DNA of 31,446 nt from Bacilli bacterium (GTDB lineage Bacteria > Bacillota_I > Bacilli_A > RFN20 > CAG-288). Below the pieces are notes generated by a model. That model did no database searches. It saw only the letters and a list, made by a program, of their open reading frames with translations, and was not told the origin of the DNA. The first letter of the stretch is position 1; every line of letters starts with the position of its first letter. The stretch is from positions 1-31,446 of the forward strand of contig CAAFJQ010000036.1 in NCBI GenBank assembly GCA_900763245.1. Reading direction: 5' to 3'. Shown here piece by piece: positions 16,689 through 24,388 of the stretch. The translations under genes were made by a program, and so were the position numbers.

Positions 16689-17075
16689 ATGAAATTAAAG
16701 GATAACCTAAGATTCCTTAGACGCAAAGCCGGTCTTACCCAAGCAGAGTTGGCAAAGAAAATGCATTTAGGGCAGTACAACATCTCAGATTATGAAACTG
16801 GGAGAATCGAGCCTAACATTCAGACTCTGATTCGTTTCGCGGATATTTTCGATGTCTCGCTTGATTTCCTTGTCGGAAGAAAAACAAGAGTCAATTACCA
16901 AAGCGGTGATGATTCCGGAGTCGAACAAGATATTCACTCCTATATTTCGACAATGCAGATCGATAAGTATCTCATCGATATCAACGATACCATCAAAGAT
17001 CTTCCTGAAGAGAATAAGAAGAAGATTGCAGCCACCGTTGCCTTCTTGGTTGAAACCTATACAAAAGATAACTGA
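16689..17075 (+). CDS. XRE-family helix-turn-helix regulator
   Basis: 128 residues. The N-terminal about 60 form an HTH_XRE (Cro/CI) domain: LRFLRRKAGLTQAELAKKM, recognition helix around LGQYNISDYETG, then IEPNIQTLIRFADIFDVSLDFLVG. The rest is polar and helical, with DINDTIKDLPEENKKKIAATVAFLVE as a likely dimerisation or sensor segment. GAGGA lies 7 bases before the ATG. It has its own promoter with overlapping inverted repeats and its own terminator, so it is a single-gene, probably self-repressing unit. It is transcribed away from rbgA, which it might also control from the shared intergenic region. Ligand and regulon unknown. Confidence 0.85.
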   Translation: MKLKDNLRFLRRKAGLTQAELAKKMHLGQYNISDYETGRIEPNIQTLIRFADIFDVSLDFLVGRKTRVNYQSGDDSGVEQDIHSYISTMQIDKYLIDINDTIKDLPEENKKKIAATVAFLVETYTKDN

Positions 17076-17091
17076 ACGCGTCTAAGAATCC

Positions 17092-17125
17092 AAAAGACCT
17101 TTCCATCAACAGGAAGGTCTTTTTT
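17092..17125 (+). terminator. Intrinsic terminator after the XRE regulator
   Basis: AAGACCTTTCC pairs with GGAAGGTCTT (one bulged T) around ATCAACA, followed by a run of T. The reverse strand has only four T after the stem, so termination of the convergent CarD-like gene here would be weaker. Confidence 0.85.
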
Positions 17126-17145
17126 CGTTTTATTATATAGATGCC

Positions 17146-17658
17146 TCAGAGAGCAAATCCGGTTCTTTGATAAACAAAAGGAAACACATCAGAAAGAGGC
17201 ATATGAAGAGAGACAGAGAGTTCGCTCTTTAAAAGAACAGACAAAGTCTCCAGTAGTCTTCTGTCAAAATCAGAAAATGGTTTCCCGGCCTTAAGTCTTT
17301 CCTGACGATAAACGATCAACGACTTGATGACTCTGCAGATTTCATATCTGTTGCCGTTAGCGACAATCTTGGTGAAGAAGTTCTTTCTTTCCCTGGGGTT
17401 GACTTCAGGATAGGTTTCCAAGTCTTTGAAAGAATCGATAAGATCCATCGCCTCTGTTTCTGCCATGACTGGTCTTAAAAGAGACTCTGCTTTATCAACA
17501 GGGACAAAGCTGACATAGCCAGCATTGAAATCATACGGAAAACAGGGCTTCATAATGAAGTAGGGAGTCATACCTGCACCAAAGTCTTTGTCCTCAATGT
17601 GATCGATTGAGAAAATCTTACCGTTCTTGTCTAGGACCTTATCACCAATTTGAAACAT
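17146..17658 (-). CDS. CarD/CdnL-like transcription factor
   Basis: 170 residues from the ATG at 17658, which has AAGGAG 5 bases upstream; the longer frame to 17778 crosses the promoter. The N-terminal MFQIGDKVLDKNGKIFSID stretch followed by a strand-rich segment (PYFIMKPC) resembles the RNA-polymerase-interacting domain shared by CarD, CdnL and TRCF. The C terminus is helical, with NFFTKIVANGNRYEICRVIKSL matching the usual CarD helical bundle (....R..ei.rvir.L). Proteins of this family bind the RNAP beta subunit and stabilise open complexes at rRNA and other promoters. The leader is about 80 bases, from a TATAAT box. It converges with the XRE gene. Confidence 0.75.
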   Translation of the reverse strand: MFQIGDKVLDKNGKIFSIDHIEDKDFGAGMTPYFIMKPCFPYDFNAGYVSFVPVDKAESLLRPVMAETEAMDLIDSFKDLETYPEVNPRERKNFFTKIVANGNRYEICRVIKSLIVYRQERLKAGKPFSDFDRRLLETLSVLLKSELSVSLHMPLSDVFPFVYQRTGFAL

Positions 17659-17739
17659 AGTTTCTCCTTTCAGCATGGCACAAAAAGCAAGAAAGAATAT
17701 CGCATGCAAATTTAATGTTCGGCAACGTTTTCTAATTAA

Positions 17740-17745
17740 ATTATA
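17740..17745 (-). promoter_or_regulatory. Extended -10 promoter of the CarD-like gene
   Basis: On the minus strand TGGTATAAT is a perfect TATAAT preceded by TG. No clear -35 is seen. It predicts a leader of about 75 bases with AAGGAG near its end. Confidence 0.6.
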
Positions 17746-17937
17746 CCACAAAAAATTGTTGGTTTGGTGAAAATTCAATATTTTTAATCAGTCATTTTCT
17801 ATTAAAAGCACCATATCAAATATAAACTGCTATAGTTATTGATTAATGAAACATTCTCAAAAATAAATATAAGTTCGTTTCATAATTTTCCAACTGAGAA
17901 ATACAAATATAAAGAAGTAAGACACGCCTATAGAAAA

Positions 17938-18004
17938 GGGTTGGATTCTTAAGCGAGGCCAATCCTCTCCATGTCCACCGCACAGATACCACCCATCTTT
18001 TTTT
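17938..18004 (+). ncRNA. Candidate small structured RNA (GC-rich island ending in T7)
   Basis: An isolated GC-rich stretch in an AT-rich gap of about 260 bases. GGGT and GG near the start (17938-17944) can pair with CC and ACCC near the end (17989-17994), GAGG with CCTC and GGATT with AATCC inside, and seven T follow at 17998-18004. This looks like a short plus-strand RNA ending at an intrinsic terminator; a TATAGA at 17929-17934 is a poor -10. It does not contain the SRP RNA tip motif or another family signature I know. On the minus strand a 15-codon frame starting MGGICAVDME also fits. The AT-rich part at 17779-17930 shows only loose inverted repeats. Confidence 0.3.
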
Positions 18005-18014
18005 CAATGAAAAA

Positions 18015-18032
18015 ACACGGATTTCTCCGTGT
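18015..18032 (-). terminator. Intrinsic terminator after tRNA-Ser
   Basis: On the minus strand ACACGGA-GAAA-TCCGTGT followed by TTTTT, about 10 bases past the tRNA CCA end. Confidence 0.85.
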
Positions 18033-18041
18033 AATTTTCAA

Positions 18042-18131
18042 TGGCGGAGCAGAAGAGATTTGAACTCTTGCTACGGTTACCCGTACTAAGTCCTTAGCAG
18101 GGACTCCTCTTCACCACTTGAGTACTGCTCC
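18042..18131 (-). tRNA. tRNA-Ser, anticodon GCU, CCA encoded
   Basis: Minus-strand cloverleaf of about 90 nt: acceptor GGAGCAG pairs with CTGCTCC, then discriminator G and encoded CCA. The anticodon stem AGTCC/GGACT encloses loop CTGCTAA, anticodon GCU, which reads AGC and AGU. A long variable arm (TAGTACGGGTAACCGTAGC) is typical of serine tRNA. The T arm is AAGAG-TTCAAAT-CTCTT. It is a single gene with its own promoter and terminator. Confidence 0.97.
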
Positions 18132-18153
18132 AAGAATTAATAGTCGCTCTATA

Positions 18154-18182
18154 ATTATTCTATTTTTACCCTCAATAGTCAA
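18154..18182 (-). promoter_or_regulatory. Promoter of tRNA-Ser
   Basis: On the minus strand TTGACT (18177-18182), 17-base spacer, AATAAT (18154-18159), placing the start about 15 bases before the tRNA. Confidence 0.75.
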
Positions 18183-18219
18183 GTAAAATCATCACTTATT
18201 GGGATAAAGCCGACTTATC

Positions 18220-18258
18220 AAAAATATGAATCCCTCACAGATTCTGTGAGGGATTCAT
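18220..18258 (-). terminator. Strong terminator at the end of the surface/transport operon
   Basis: A perfect 15-bp stem (18226-18240 with 18244-18258) and 3-base loop, followed on the minus strand by ATTTTT. It lies 30 bases past the last lipoprotein stop. Confidence 0.9.
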
Positions 18259-18287
18259 CGAATTATTTGACTGCTTAGATAATCAGA

Positions 18288-19343
18288 TTACTTCTTGACG
18301 ACAGTGACACCACTGGAATACCAGCAGAAATCATGAGTCTCGCCTTTGAAATACTGGCTGTAAGGAGCAGTGATTGTGACCTTATCGCCGGCCTTAAGAC
18401 CAAGAGCAGTAAAGTCAGCTGCCAATTCTTTAAGCTTCTTATCGAAAACCTTCTTGCTGCTTCCATCGGTCATCATCTCGATCTGTGTGGAACCGACCTT
18501 GAATTTGACATATTCTTTAACAGTAGCAGAAGCAGTAATCTTGCCAGAAACATATTCGGCATCAAAGGTATACATACGGCCGGCATTGCCCTTGGTGGTA
18601 AAGGTCTTTAAATCTTCTTCAGTGATCTTCTGAGGAGCAATGGCTTCAACAGGATTATCGAGCTTGATAGCATATTTGCCTTCTAAATCATGATAGCCAG
18701 AGCCTTCTTTGTAGCTTCCGCAAAGCTGAGCGGCTCCGTAGTATTCAGTGACATAGGCATAGACTTCAACAGACATGCCGACAACCCAAGAGTAATTTTT
18801 AACACTGGCGGTGTCAGTATTGGCAAAGTACCAGTTATACATATAGATGCCATCGGTATTATCTGCAATGAAAGCAGAAGTACCGCTAGTTGCCTGAACA
18901 ACGCCGCGGACAAGAACAGGAGTGTATTTGCCTTCCACTGCAAGTTTCTTTACTTCAGCAATAGGAGTGGGTTTAACTGCTTCTTCGACAGTGAATTTGA
19001 ATTCATTGTAGGCAGTTGCACCAGTGGAAGTGACATAAGTGGCTTTGACAGTCTGTTCACCGGCAAGCTTTAAGACAGCCTTGTTTCCTGTGATATCCAT
19101 AGCTGCTGCATCAGCTGTGTATTTGACATCGGTCTGAGGAGCAATAGGGGAACCATCATATTTTGCAACAAAAGTGACAGTTTCACCGACAGTGAGATTT
19201 CCAGTGACGGAAATTTTAAGCTTTTCATCAATGGTAGGAGCAACAGTCTGACTGTCGTTAGAAGTCTTATCAGTGTTTCCGCCGCAAGCGACCATGCCGA
19301 CAGAGAGAAGAGCAAGGAGGGCTAAACCAAAATTCTTTTTCAT
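18288..19343 (-). CDS. Secreted lipoprotein with OB-fold-like domain
   Basis: 351 residues from the ATG at 19343; AAAGGA is 12 bases upstream, and the frame to 19373 begins with GTG without a better site. A lipoprotein signal peptide (MKKNFGLALLALLSVGMVAC, lipid-bearing Cys20) is followed by a low-complexity Ser/Thr linker, then an Ig-like strand region (about 40-120) and an OB-like segment (VRGVVQATSGTSAFIADNTDG...VGMSVEVYAYVTEYYGAAQL). The same kind of segment occurs in the nuclease lipoprotein two genes upstream. It is the last gene of the operon, just before a strong terminator. OB folds of this sort often bind nucleic acid or sugar, so capture of DNA at the cell surface is a reasonable guess; no catalytic motif is seen. 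Confidence 0.75.
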   Translation of the reverse strand: MKKNFGLALLALLSVGMVACGGNTDKTSNDSQTVAPTIDEKLKISVTGNLTVGETVTFVAKYDGSPIAPQTDVKYTADAAAMDITGNKAVLKLAGEQTVKATYVTSTGATAYNEFKFTVEEAVKPTPIAEVKKLAVEGKYTPVLVRGVVQATSGTSAFIADNTDGIYMYNWYFANTDTASVKNYSWVVGMSVEVYAYVTEYYGAAQLCGSYKEGSGYHDLEGKYAIKLDNPVEAIAPQKITEEDLKTFTTKGNAGRMYTFDAEYVSGKITASATVKEYVKFKVGSTQIEMMTDGSSKKVFDKKLKELAADFTALGLKAGDKVTITAPYSQYFKGETHDFCWYSSGVTVVKK

Positions 19344-19369
19344 GATTCTTATATATCCTTTCTTGAAAA

Positions 19370-19693
19370 TCACTTTAACTGATTGATCTGCTTAATGATC
19401 TGCTTCTGCTTGCGATAAGCAACGATGAACTTGATGCCACCATAGATAACGCCAGCTCCACCTAAGACCAGACCGATAAGCATGATGTAGAAGGCAAGAG
19501 AGTGAACGTCAATACCGACCATAACATTGTTTTTACGACGATTGGCAAGGAAGATGAAGATAATACCAATGACTAAAAGAATACCACCGATGACAAGGAA
19601 GCAAAGAGCGTTCTGCTGTTTGTCATACTGCTCCTGAGATTCCTTATGGAGACGCTGAGACTCTTTTCTTTGTTCGTCTGTTCTTTCTTCCAT
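19370..19693 (-). CDS. Small two-helix membrane protein, paralogue of the zinc-ribbon protein at 29221-29637
   Basis: 107 residues from the ATG at 19693; the site GGAG lies inside the last codons of the nuclease gene. The N-terminal about 25 residues are charged (EERTDEQRKESQRLHKESQE), then come two helices (LCFLVIGGILLVIGIIFIFL and LAFYIMLIGLVLGGAGVIYGG) and a basic C terminus. The helices and tail align with those of the protein at 29221-29637 (LVFLVTGAILLIVGALFLFL, then a similar second helix and K-rich tail), but the zinc ribbon is missing. It sits between two surface lipoproteins and overlaps or abuts both genes, so it is probably part of the same complex. No enzymatic motif is visible. 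Confidence 0.7.
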   Translation of the reverse strand: MEERTDEQRKESQRLHKESQEQYDKQQNALCFLVIGGILLVIGIIFIFLANRRKNNVMVGIDVHSLAFYIMLIGLVLGGAGVIYGGIKFIVAYRKQKQIIKQINQLK

Positions 19694-19697
19694 ACAA

Positions 19698-21491
19698 CTA
19701 GTCTCCGACTTTAGAAAGCTTTGCACCAAAATCAGCATTGCTGCAGATGTTCAAGCTGTAAGTTGCATTGCCGGAAGTAGAAATGTATTGCTGAGCAATA
19801 CCGATAGGATTCTTGACCTTCTTAGGTTTGTAAGATTCTTTGATGAGGTTCTTCTTCTGTTCTTCAGTGAGCTGATCCTCAGTCATGAGACCATTGGTAA
19901 GCTTATAGACTGTTTCAGGATCTTTCTGGATGTAATAATGCGGAGCATCATTGCCTTTGATATCAGCAGTACCCGTGAAGTATCTATAGGAAACAACAGT
20001 CTTATCCTCTTCATCCATGATACGGACAGAATCCGGAATCTTGACACGGAGGTAATCATCATTGCCAGTAAGAGTGCTGAAATCACTGACGTTTTCCATC
20101 TTGCTTCCCCACTTTCCAAAGAGAGTCATATCATTGTTGGTATTGTAGAATGGATGTGTGGAATTGAAGCCGTTGATTTCCTCGCTTCCGCCAGATGCGA
20201 AGGAAGTGATTTCTCCATTATATTCGCTGAGAGTATTTCCGAAGTAAAGGTTATTATCAGAAGCTTCATCTTTGACTTCGACAAGAACGCTCTGATATTT
20301 TCCCTGCTTGATTTCTTTGACAGTTGCAGGAATCGGCTGGACATCTTCGACAATCTTATTGCCCTTATCATCCTTGACATATTCGATGTCGCCTTCCTGA
20401 TGATCGAACATAGAATAAGAAACACCAGAAAGCTCATAAATACCACCATAGTAGGAAAGAATACCAGAAACGCGAATACGATTTCCAACCTGAACAGGGG
20501 GATAGGTACGGAATGTGAAGACATAAAGACCATAGGTCTTGCCGTCGATTGTATCCTGGATGTAGAAAGCGTTACCGGCTTTTCTGGAAACGACACCTTC
20601 GAAAGTCCATCTGGTAAATTCATCGCAATAGGTGGAATATTTGACTTTCTTTCCCTTGAAATCAGCCTCTAAATCATAAAGAGTAGTATCGTATAATGCA
20701 TCCAAGCCAAGTTTCTTCGGAGCACCATAATAATAGTTAGGATCTTTTTCATCACTGTAGATGTGTTTTTTCAAAGCCTTGGCCTGATCGTTGGCTGCGA
20801 CAAATGCACTGTAGAAGGAATCATCTTTGACAACAGCAACACCATCAACAGTTTCGAATTCGACCATATCTTCTCTGGAACCAGAGAAGATGGAATAGCC
20901 TTCCTGAACGAGTTCAAGGTTAAGGTTTCTGAAATCGTTCTGTGTCGGATTTTCGACATCGGAATACCAGACATAAGCCAAGGATCTCTGATAGCCGTCT
21001 AAGTCAGCGACAGCGGCCTTGCCTGTTCTTGCACAGCCAGCAGACTGAACGATGACATGTTTGGCAGCGCTCAGTTTGCTCTTATTGAATTTGGAAGCGG
21101 ATTTGCCCCACTCTTCGATTTCAGAAGTGGATTCCGGAGTATCAACGGCAAGGTAACGGACCTTGACGTTGTAGAACCCATTATAAGTGGTAAAGCTTGT
21201 GGTATCGCCATCGACATAGTTGGTGAAAACCTTGCTTTGGCAGTCAGTAGGGTAATCGCTTTCTGTCAGCATTTTTTCAACGCCATCGACATTGAAATCA
21301 CAATAGTTCTCGCCATCGAAAGTACCGTTGCTCTTATTCTTCATAACTTTAGCGAACAAATCAGCATCAAGTTTGAGATGAGTCTGGCCGGTATAATCGA
21401 CTTCTGTGATTGTTTCAGAGGTTTTGTTTTCGCCACAGGCAGTAGAAAGGAGAAGAAGAGGAAGAACAGTAATTAAATATTTTGCTTTCAT
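19698..21491 (-). CDS. Staphylococcal-nuclease-family lipoprotein with OB-fold-like domain
   Basis: 597 residues. Signal peptide with lipobox LLSTAC (Cys19). Residues about 88-235 are a thermonuclease (SNase) domain with the active-site set: VDGDT (Asp), VRYLAVDTPE (Arg112, Asp117, Glu120) and DGYQRSLAYVW (Arg169). NLELVQEGYS closes the domain. Residues about 270-345 form an OB-like segment (FEGVVSRKAGNAFYIQDT...VGNRIRVSGILSYYGG), reminiscent of YhcR-type nucleases. The enzyme should cut extracellular DNA or RNA with calcium on the outer face of the membrane. GAGGA lies 9 bases before the ATG. It follows the ABC transporter and binding protein by 23 bases, which ties nucleic-acid digestion to uptake. 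Confidence 0.88.
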   Translation of the reverse strand: MKAKYLITVLPLLLLSTACGENKTSETITEVDYTGQTHLKLDADLFAKVMKNKSNGTFDGENYCDFNVDGVEKMLTESDYPTDCQSKVFTNYVDGDTTSFTTYNGFYNVKVRYLAVDTPESTSEIEEWGKSASKFNKSKLSAAKHVIVQSAGCARTGKAAVADLDGYQRSLAYVWYSDVENPTQNDFRNLNLELVQEGYSIFSGSREDMVEFETVDGVAVVKDDSFYSAFVAANDQAKALKKHIYSDEKDPNYYYGAPKKLGLDALYDTTLYDLEADFKGKKVKYSTYCDEFTRWTFEGVVSRKAGNAFYIQDTIDGKTYGLYVFTFRTYPPVQVGNRIRVSGILSYYGGIYELSGVSYSMFDHQEGDIEYVKDDKGNKIVEDVQPIPATVKEIKQGKYQSVLVEVKDEASDNNLYFGNTLSEYNGEITSFASGGSEEINGFNSTHPFYNTNNDMTLFGKWGSKMENVSDFSTLTGNDDYLRVKIPDSVRIMDEEDKTVVSYRYFTGTADIKGNDAPHYYIQKDPETVYKLTNGLMTEDQLTEEQKKNLIKESYKPKKVKNPIGIAQQYISTSGNATYSLNICSNADFGAKLSKVGD

Positions 21492-21514
21492 TATTTATTT
21501 TCCTCAGTTTTGGT

Positions 21515-22981
21515 TTACTTACCAGTACCACGGATGTAGTTGACGCAGTTGACAAAGATCTTCTTGATAGCAAGTGTAACTTTCTGAGAAGAATTCAACT
21601 TGGTATCCTGAGTCTTTGCATACTTAAGGATAGCACCGATTTCGCTTCTTGCCTTGGCAGAGCCATTGAAGACAGAGGAAGTGATGTAGTCATCCTTTAT
21701 TGTAGCAGTGAGGTTAGGAATACGGAACTGAAGTTGCTTTGTGACATCATCATCGCCTTCGCTAGTCTTGCCCATAGCAGTGAATTCCTTGTAGATGTCG
21801 GTGTTATAGGACGAAACCTTGACAGGATCATAAGAGTTTTCAAGTGCTAAAGCGGCGTTGAGTTCAGCATCAGAAACAAACTTGGAATAGAATTCCCATG
21901 CGACCTTTTCCTTCTTTTCGTTCTTTGTGTTGAAGAAGCATAAGGAAGGTCCCTGCATGATGTACTTGGCATTAGACTTGCCACCGAAGCTAGGAACAGG
22001 ATAAAGGCTGCAGTCGAAGTTGGCTTCAGTGCTTCCGTGAGGATCGTTATAAGAAGAACCGCCTGTGGAACCGATTGTGATCATAGCTTTCTTGGTGAGG
22101 AACAAGTCAGAAGCGAAGGAACCATAGGAACCCTGTGTGACCAATGCTCCGGTTTCAGTGAAATCAAGGACTTCAGCGGCGAATTTGACTAAATCAGCAT
22201 TCGGCTCACCATTGTTATCGCAGAATAAGAAGTGCTGGCTTCCTGTTCCTTCAGCAGTGGTGTAAGGGATATTTCTCATAGCCATCTGAGAGATGAAGAG
22301 GTTAGCATCAGAATCGTAGCCGAGAGCATGGAAATCCGGTTTGCTTCCAAGTTCCTTCTGGCATTCTTTTGCGACATAGACAAGAGTATCCCAGTCCCAT
22401 GTGGCAGGATCGCCAATCTTGGCACCATAGTTTCCATAGGTCTCATCTTTGTGAGTCTTATAGAATGTTGTTCCTTCAAACATCTGCTTGTTGACATACA
22501 TAGCCTCTGTGGACTTGTATAAAGGCATGGACCATGTTCCAGAATACTGATAACCGGTACCTTCATTGTAATAACCAGGAACGAATTCATCCTTGTTGAA
22601 AGATTTGTCTTCAGTGATGAAGTTGTCTAACTTAAGAATCTGAGAGTTTTTCTCGCCCTTGGAGCCGATGTATTCAGCGAAAGAGTCCGGATAACCCATG
22701 GTGATGGAAGGGACAGAACCGGCCTGAAGCTTGGTCTTGACGGCATCGTGAAGATCATCATAGGCACCTGCTAACTTTTCAGGAACGATACGATAACCAT
22801 CGGTCTTAGCATGTTCTTCATTGAATTTGTCGACGATACGTGTGAAGTTTCTCATCTTATCGTGGCCGATACAATGCCAGAAGACGATATCCTTTTCACT
22901 TGTTGTCGATCCGCCGCAGCCGCTGACTCCGCCAAGGAGCATGAGCATCGACCCGACAAGACTAATTGCACCTTTTTTCAT
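21515..22981 (-). CDS. ABC transporter solute-binding lipoprotein (family 1)
   Basis: 488 residues with a lipoprotein signal (lipobox VSGC, Cys22). IVFWHCIGHDKMRNFTRIVDKFNEEH is the usual first lobe of family 1 extracellular binding proteins, and MYVNKQMFEG, DTLVYVAKECQ and FLTKKAMITIGS are further family landmarks. It delivers ligand to the MalF/MalG-type permeases encoded just upstream (24-base gap). It is related to the binding protein at 29641-31260: both share a QGPSL-x-FF stretch and an S-x-VF-x-GSA stretch near the C terminus. A sugar-type fold does not prove a sugar ligand; the adjoining nuclease points to nucleosides, nucleotides or oligonucleotides. AAGGAG is about 13 bases from the ATG. 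Confidence 0.88.
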   Translation of the reverse strand: MKKGAISLVGSMLMLLGGVSGCGGSTTSEKDIVFWHCIGHDKMRNFTRIVDKFNEEHAKTDGYRIVPEKLAGAYDDLHDAVKTKLQAGSVPSITMGYPDSFAEYIGSKGEKNSQILKLDNFITEDKSFNKDEFVPGYYNEGTGYQYSGTWSMPLYKSTEAMYVNKQMFEGTTFYKTHKDETYGNYGAKIGDPATWDWDTLVYVAKECQKELGSKPDFHALGYDSDANLFISQMAMRNIPYTTAEGTGSQHFLFCDNNGEPNADLVKFAAEVLDFTETGALVTQGSYGSFASDLFLTKKAMITIGSTGGSSYNDPHGSTEANFDCSLYPVPSFGGKSNAKYIMQGPSLCFFNTKNEKKEKVAWEFYSKFVSDAELNAALALENSYDPVKVSSYNTDIYKEFTAMGKTSEGDDDVTKQLQFRIPNLTATIKDDYITSSVFNGSAKARSEIGAILKYAKTQDTKLNSSQKVTLAIKKIFVNCVNYIRGTGK

Positions 22982-23005
22982 AATTTATATGTTTCTCCTT
23001 TTAAA

Positions 23006-24388
23006 TTAACCTTTGATACCAGCACGAGATACACCGCGCATGATATATTTGCGGAAGCAAACGAAGAGAAGAAGAAGAGGAAGTGTGACACAGACGGTAG
23101 CAGCCATCTGTTTTCCGTATTCATTGAAGTCGGTTCCAGTCTGGAAGGAATCTCTCAAACCGTTAGAGACAAGTTTGAATTCATCGTGTCCGCCAGCAAC
23201 CAAGTTCGGCCAGATATAAGAGTTCCAGGAACCCATAAGCTTAAGGATGAAGATTGTGACAAGGGAGGGCATCGCAAGAGGGACCATGACCTTCCATAAG
23301 TACTGCCAGTCTGTTTTTCCGTCGACTTTGGCAGCGAGATAGAGTTCATTCGGAATCTGCATGAAGTTCTGTCTCAATAAGTAGATATAGAAGACAGAGA
23401 CCATGAACGGAATGATCATAGCCAAGTAGGCACCCGTTCTGCTTCCGTCTGTCCATCCGAAGTTGGAGATGGAGATGTAGTTTGTAACGACCATCATTTC
23501 ACCAGGAATCATCATGGTAGCAAGCAGAAGGGTGAACATCAGGTCTTTGCCCTTGAAGTTAAGTCTTGCAAAGGCGAAGGCAGAGAGAATACAGGTGATG
23601 ATTGTACCGATTGTCGAGAACAAACCGATGACAAGGGTATTTCCGACATACATGCCGAAGTTGAACTTCTTGGTCAATCCGGCATAGTTGTTCGTGAACT
23701 GAACAGGCCAGAAGGTCTGTTTTCCTTCATATCCCTGAAGGAATCCTTTGATTTCAGCACCGCTCTTGAAGGATGTGATGATCATCCAGTAGAATGGGAA
23801 GAGGAATAAGATGGCAGTGAGAACCAAGAAGGCATAAGTGAAGATCATACCGAAGACATGAGCAGTCTTTGTCGCTCTCTCTTTGGCCTTAGTCGACTGT
23901 CCTTCACTCTTGATGACAAGGCGAAGCTGACGGGTTTCTGTAGAAAGCTTGATGGCATCAACGGAGTTATCGTTGACCACGATCTTTTTTGCTTTCGGTT
24001 CTTCTGTCGGCTTGATTTCTTCTTTTTCTTTCTTAGCCTCAGCGGCCTTTCTGGCCTTCAGGGCTTTGATTTCTTCTTTGATGGCATCAAGATCGTCATT
24101 GGATGTGCCAAGCTTTCTTTCAGCTTTTTCAGGCTCGATTGTTTCTTCAGCCTTCAAGGCTTTCTTAGCCTGAATCTCTTCTTTAATGACATCGATGTCT
24201 TTCTGAGGCATGTCTTCGACTGTAGGGACATACTCCTCATCTAAATCTTCTCTGGCTTCGACAGGATCGCCAGTGACTGCTTTTTTGACTAATCCATCGG
24301 ATTCTGAATAACAGCCGTGAGAAAGAGGGCGACCACTATTCAATTTACGGATGAATGCATTGCTTTCTGAATAATTATCTTTTTTCAT
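23006..24388 (-). CDS. MalG-type ABC permease with long charged N-terminal extension
   Basis: 460 residues against about 280 for the family. The core from about residue 176 has six helices and the EAA loop ELYLAAKVDGKTDWQYLWK that docks on the ATPase. The first about 175 residues are cytoplasmic, polar and repetitive: two YSES units (6-9, 27-30), then two similar helical blocks (DIDVIKEEIQAKKALKAEE and DDLDAIKEEIKALKARKAAE), predicted coiled coil. It overlaps the MalF-type stop by one base (TGATG at 24386-24390). The extension may contact the inserted domain of the ATPase or a cytoplasmic partner; this is inference. The other members of the transporter are encoded in the same operon. Confidence 0.9.
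   Translation of the reverse strand: MKKDNYSESNAFIRKLNSGRPLSHGCYSESDGLVKKAVTGDPVEAREDLDEEYVPTVEDMPQKDIDVIKEEIQAKKALKAEETIEPEKAERKLGTSNDDLDAIKEEIKALKARKAAEAKKEKEEIKPTEEPKAKKIVVNDNSVDAIKLSTETRQLRLVIKSEGQSTKAKERATKTAHVFGMIFTYAFLVLTAILFLFPFYWMIITSFKSGAEIKGFLQGYEGKQTFWPVQFTNNYAGLTKKFNFGMYVGNTLVIGLFSTIGTIITCILSAFAFARLNFKGKDLMFTLLLATMMIPGEMMVVTNYISISNFGWTDGSRTGAYLAMIIPFMVSVFYIYLLRQNFMQIPNELYLAAKVDGKTDWQYLWKVMVPLAMPSLVTIFILKLMGSWNSYIWPNLVAGGHDEFKLVSNGLRDSFQTGTDFNEYGKQMAATVCVTLPLLLLFVCFRKYIMRGVSRAGIKG

Noticed and set aside
17938..18000. T-box-like stretch GGGTGGTATCTGTGCGG on the minus strand
   Set aside because: It departs from the T-box core, has no specifier structure, and the downstream gene is a CarD-like regulator rather than an amino-acid gene.
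17938..18004. SRP RNA next to tRNA-Ser
   Set aside because: The conserved tip motif with GGAA tetraloop and AGCAG is absent on both strands.
19788..20672. Plus-strand open frame of 294 codons
   Set aside because: Antisense to the nuclease lipoprotein, whose motifs, signal peptide and ribosome binding site make it the real gene.
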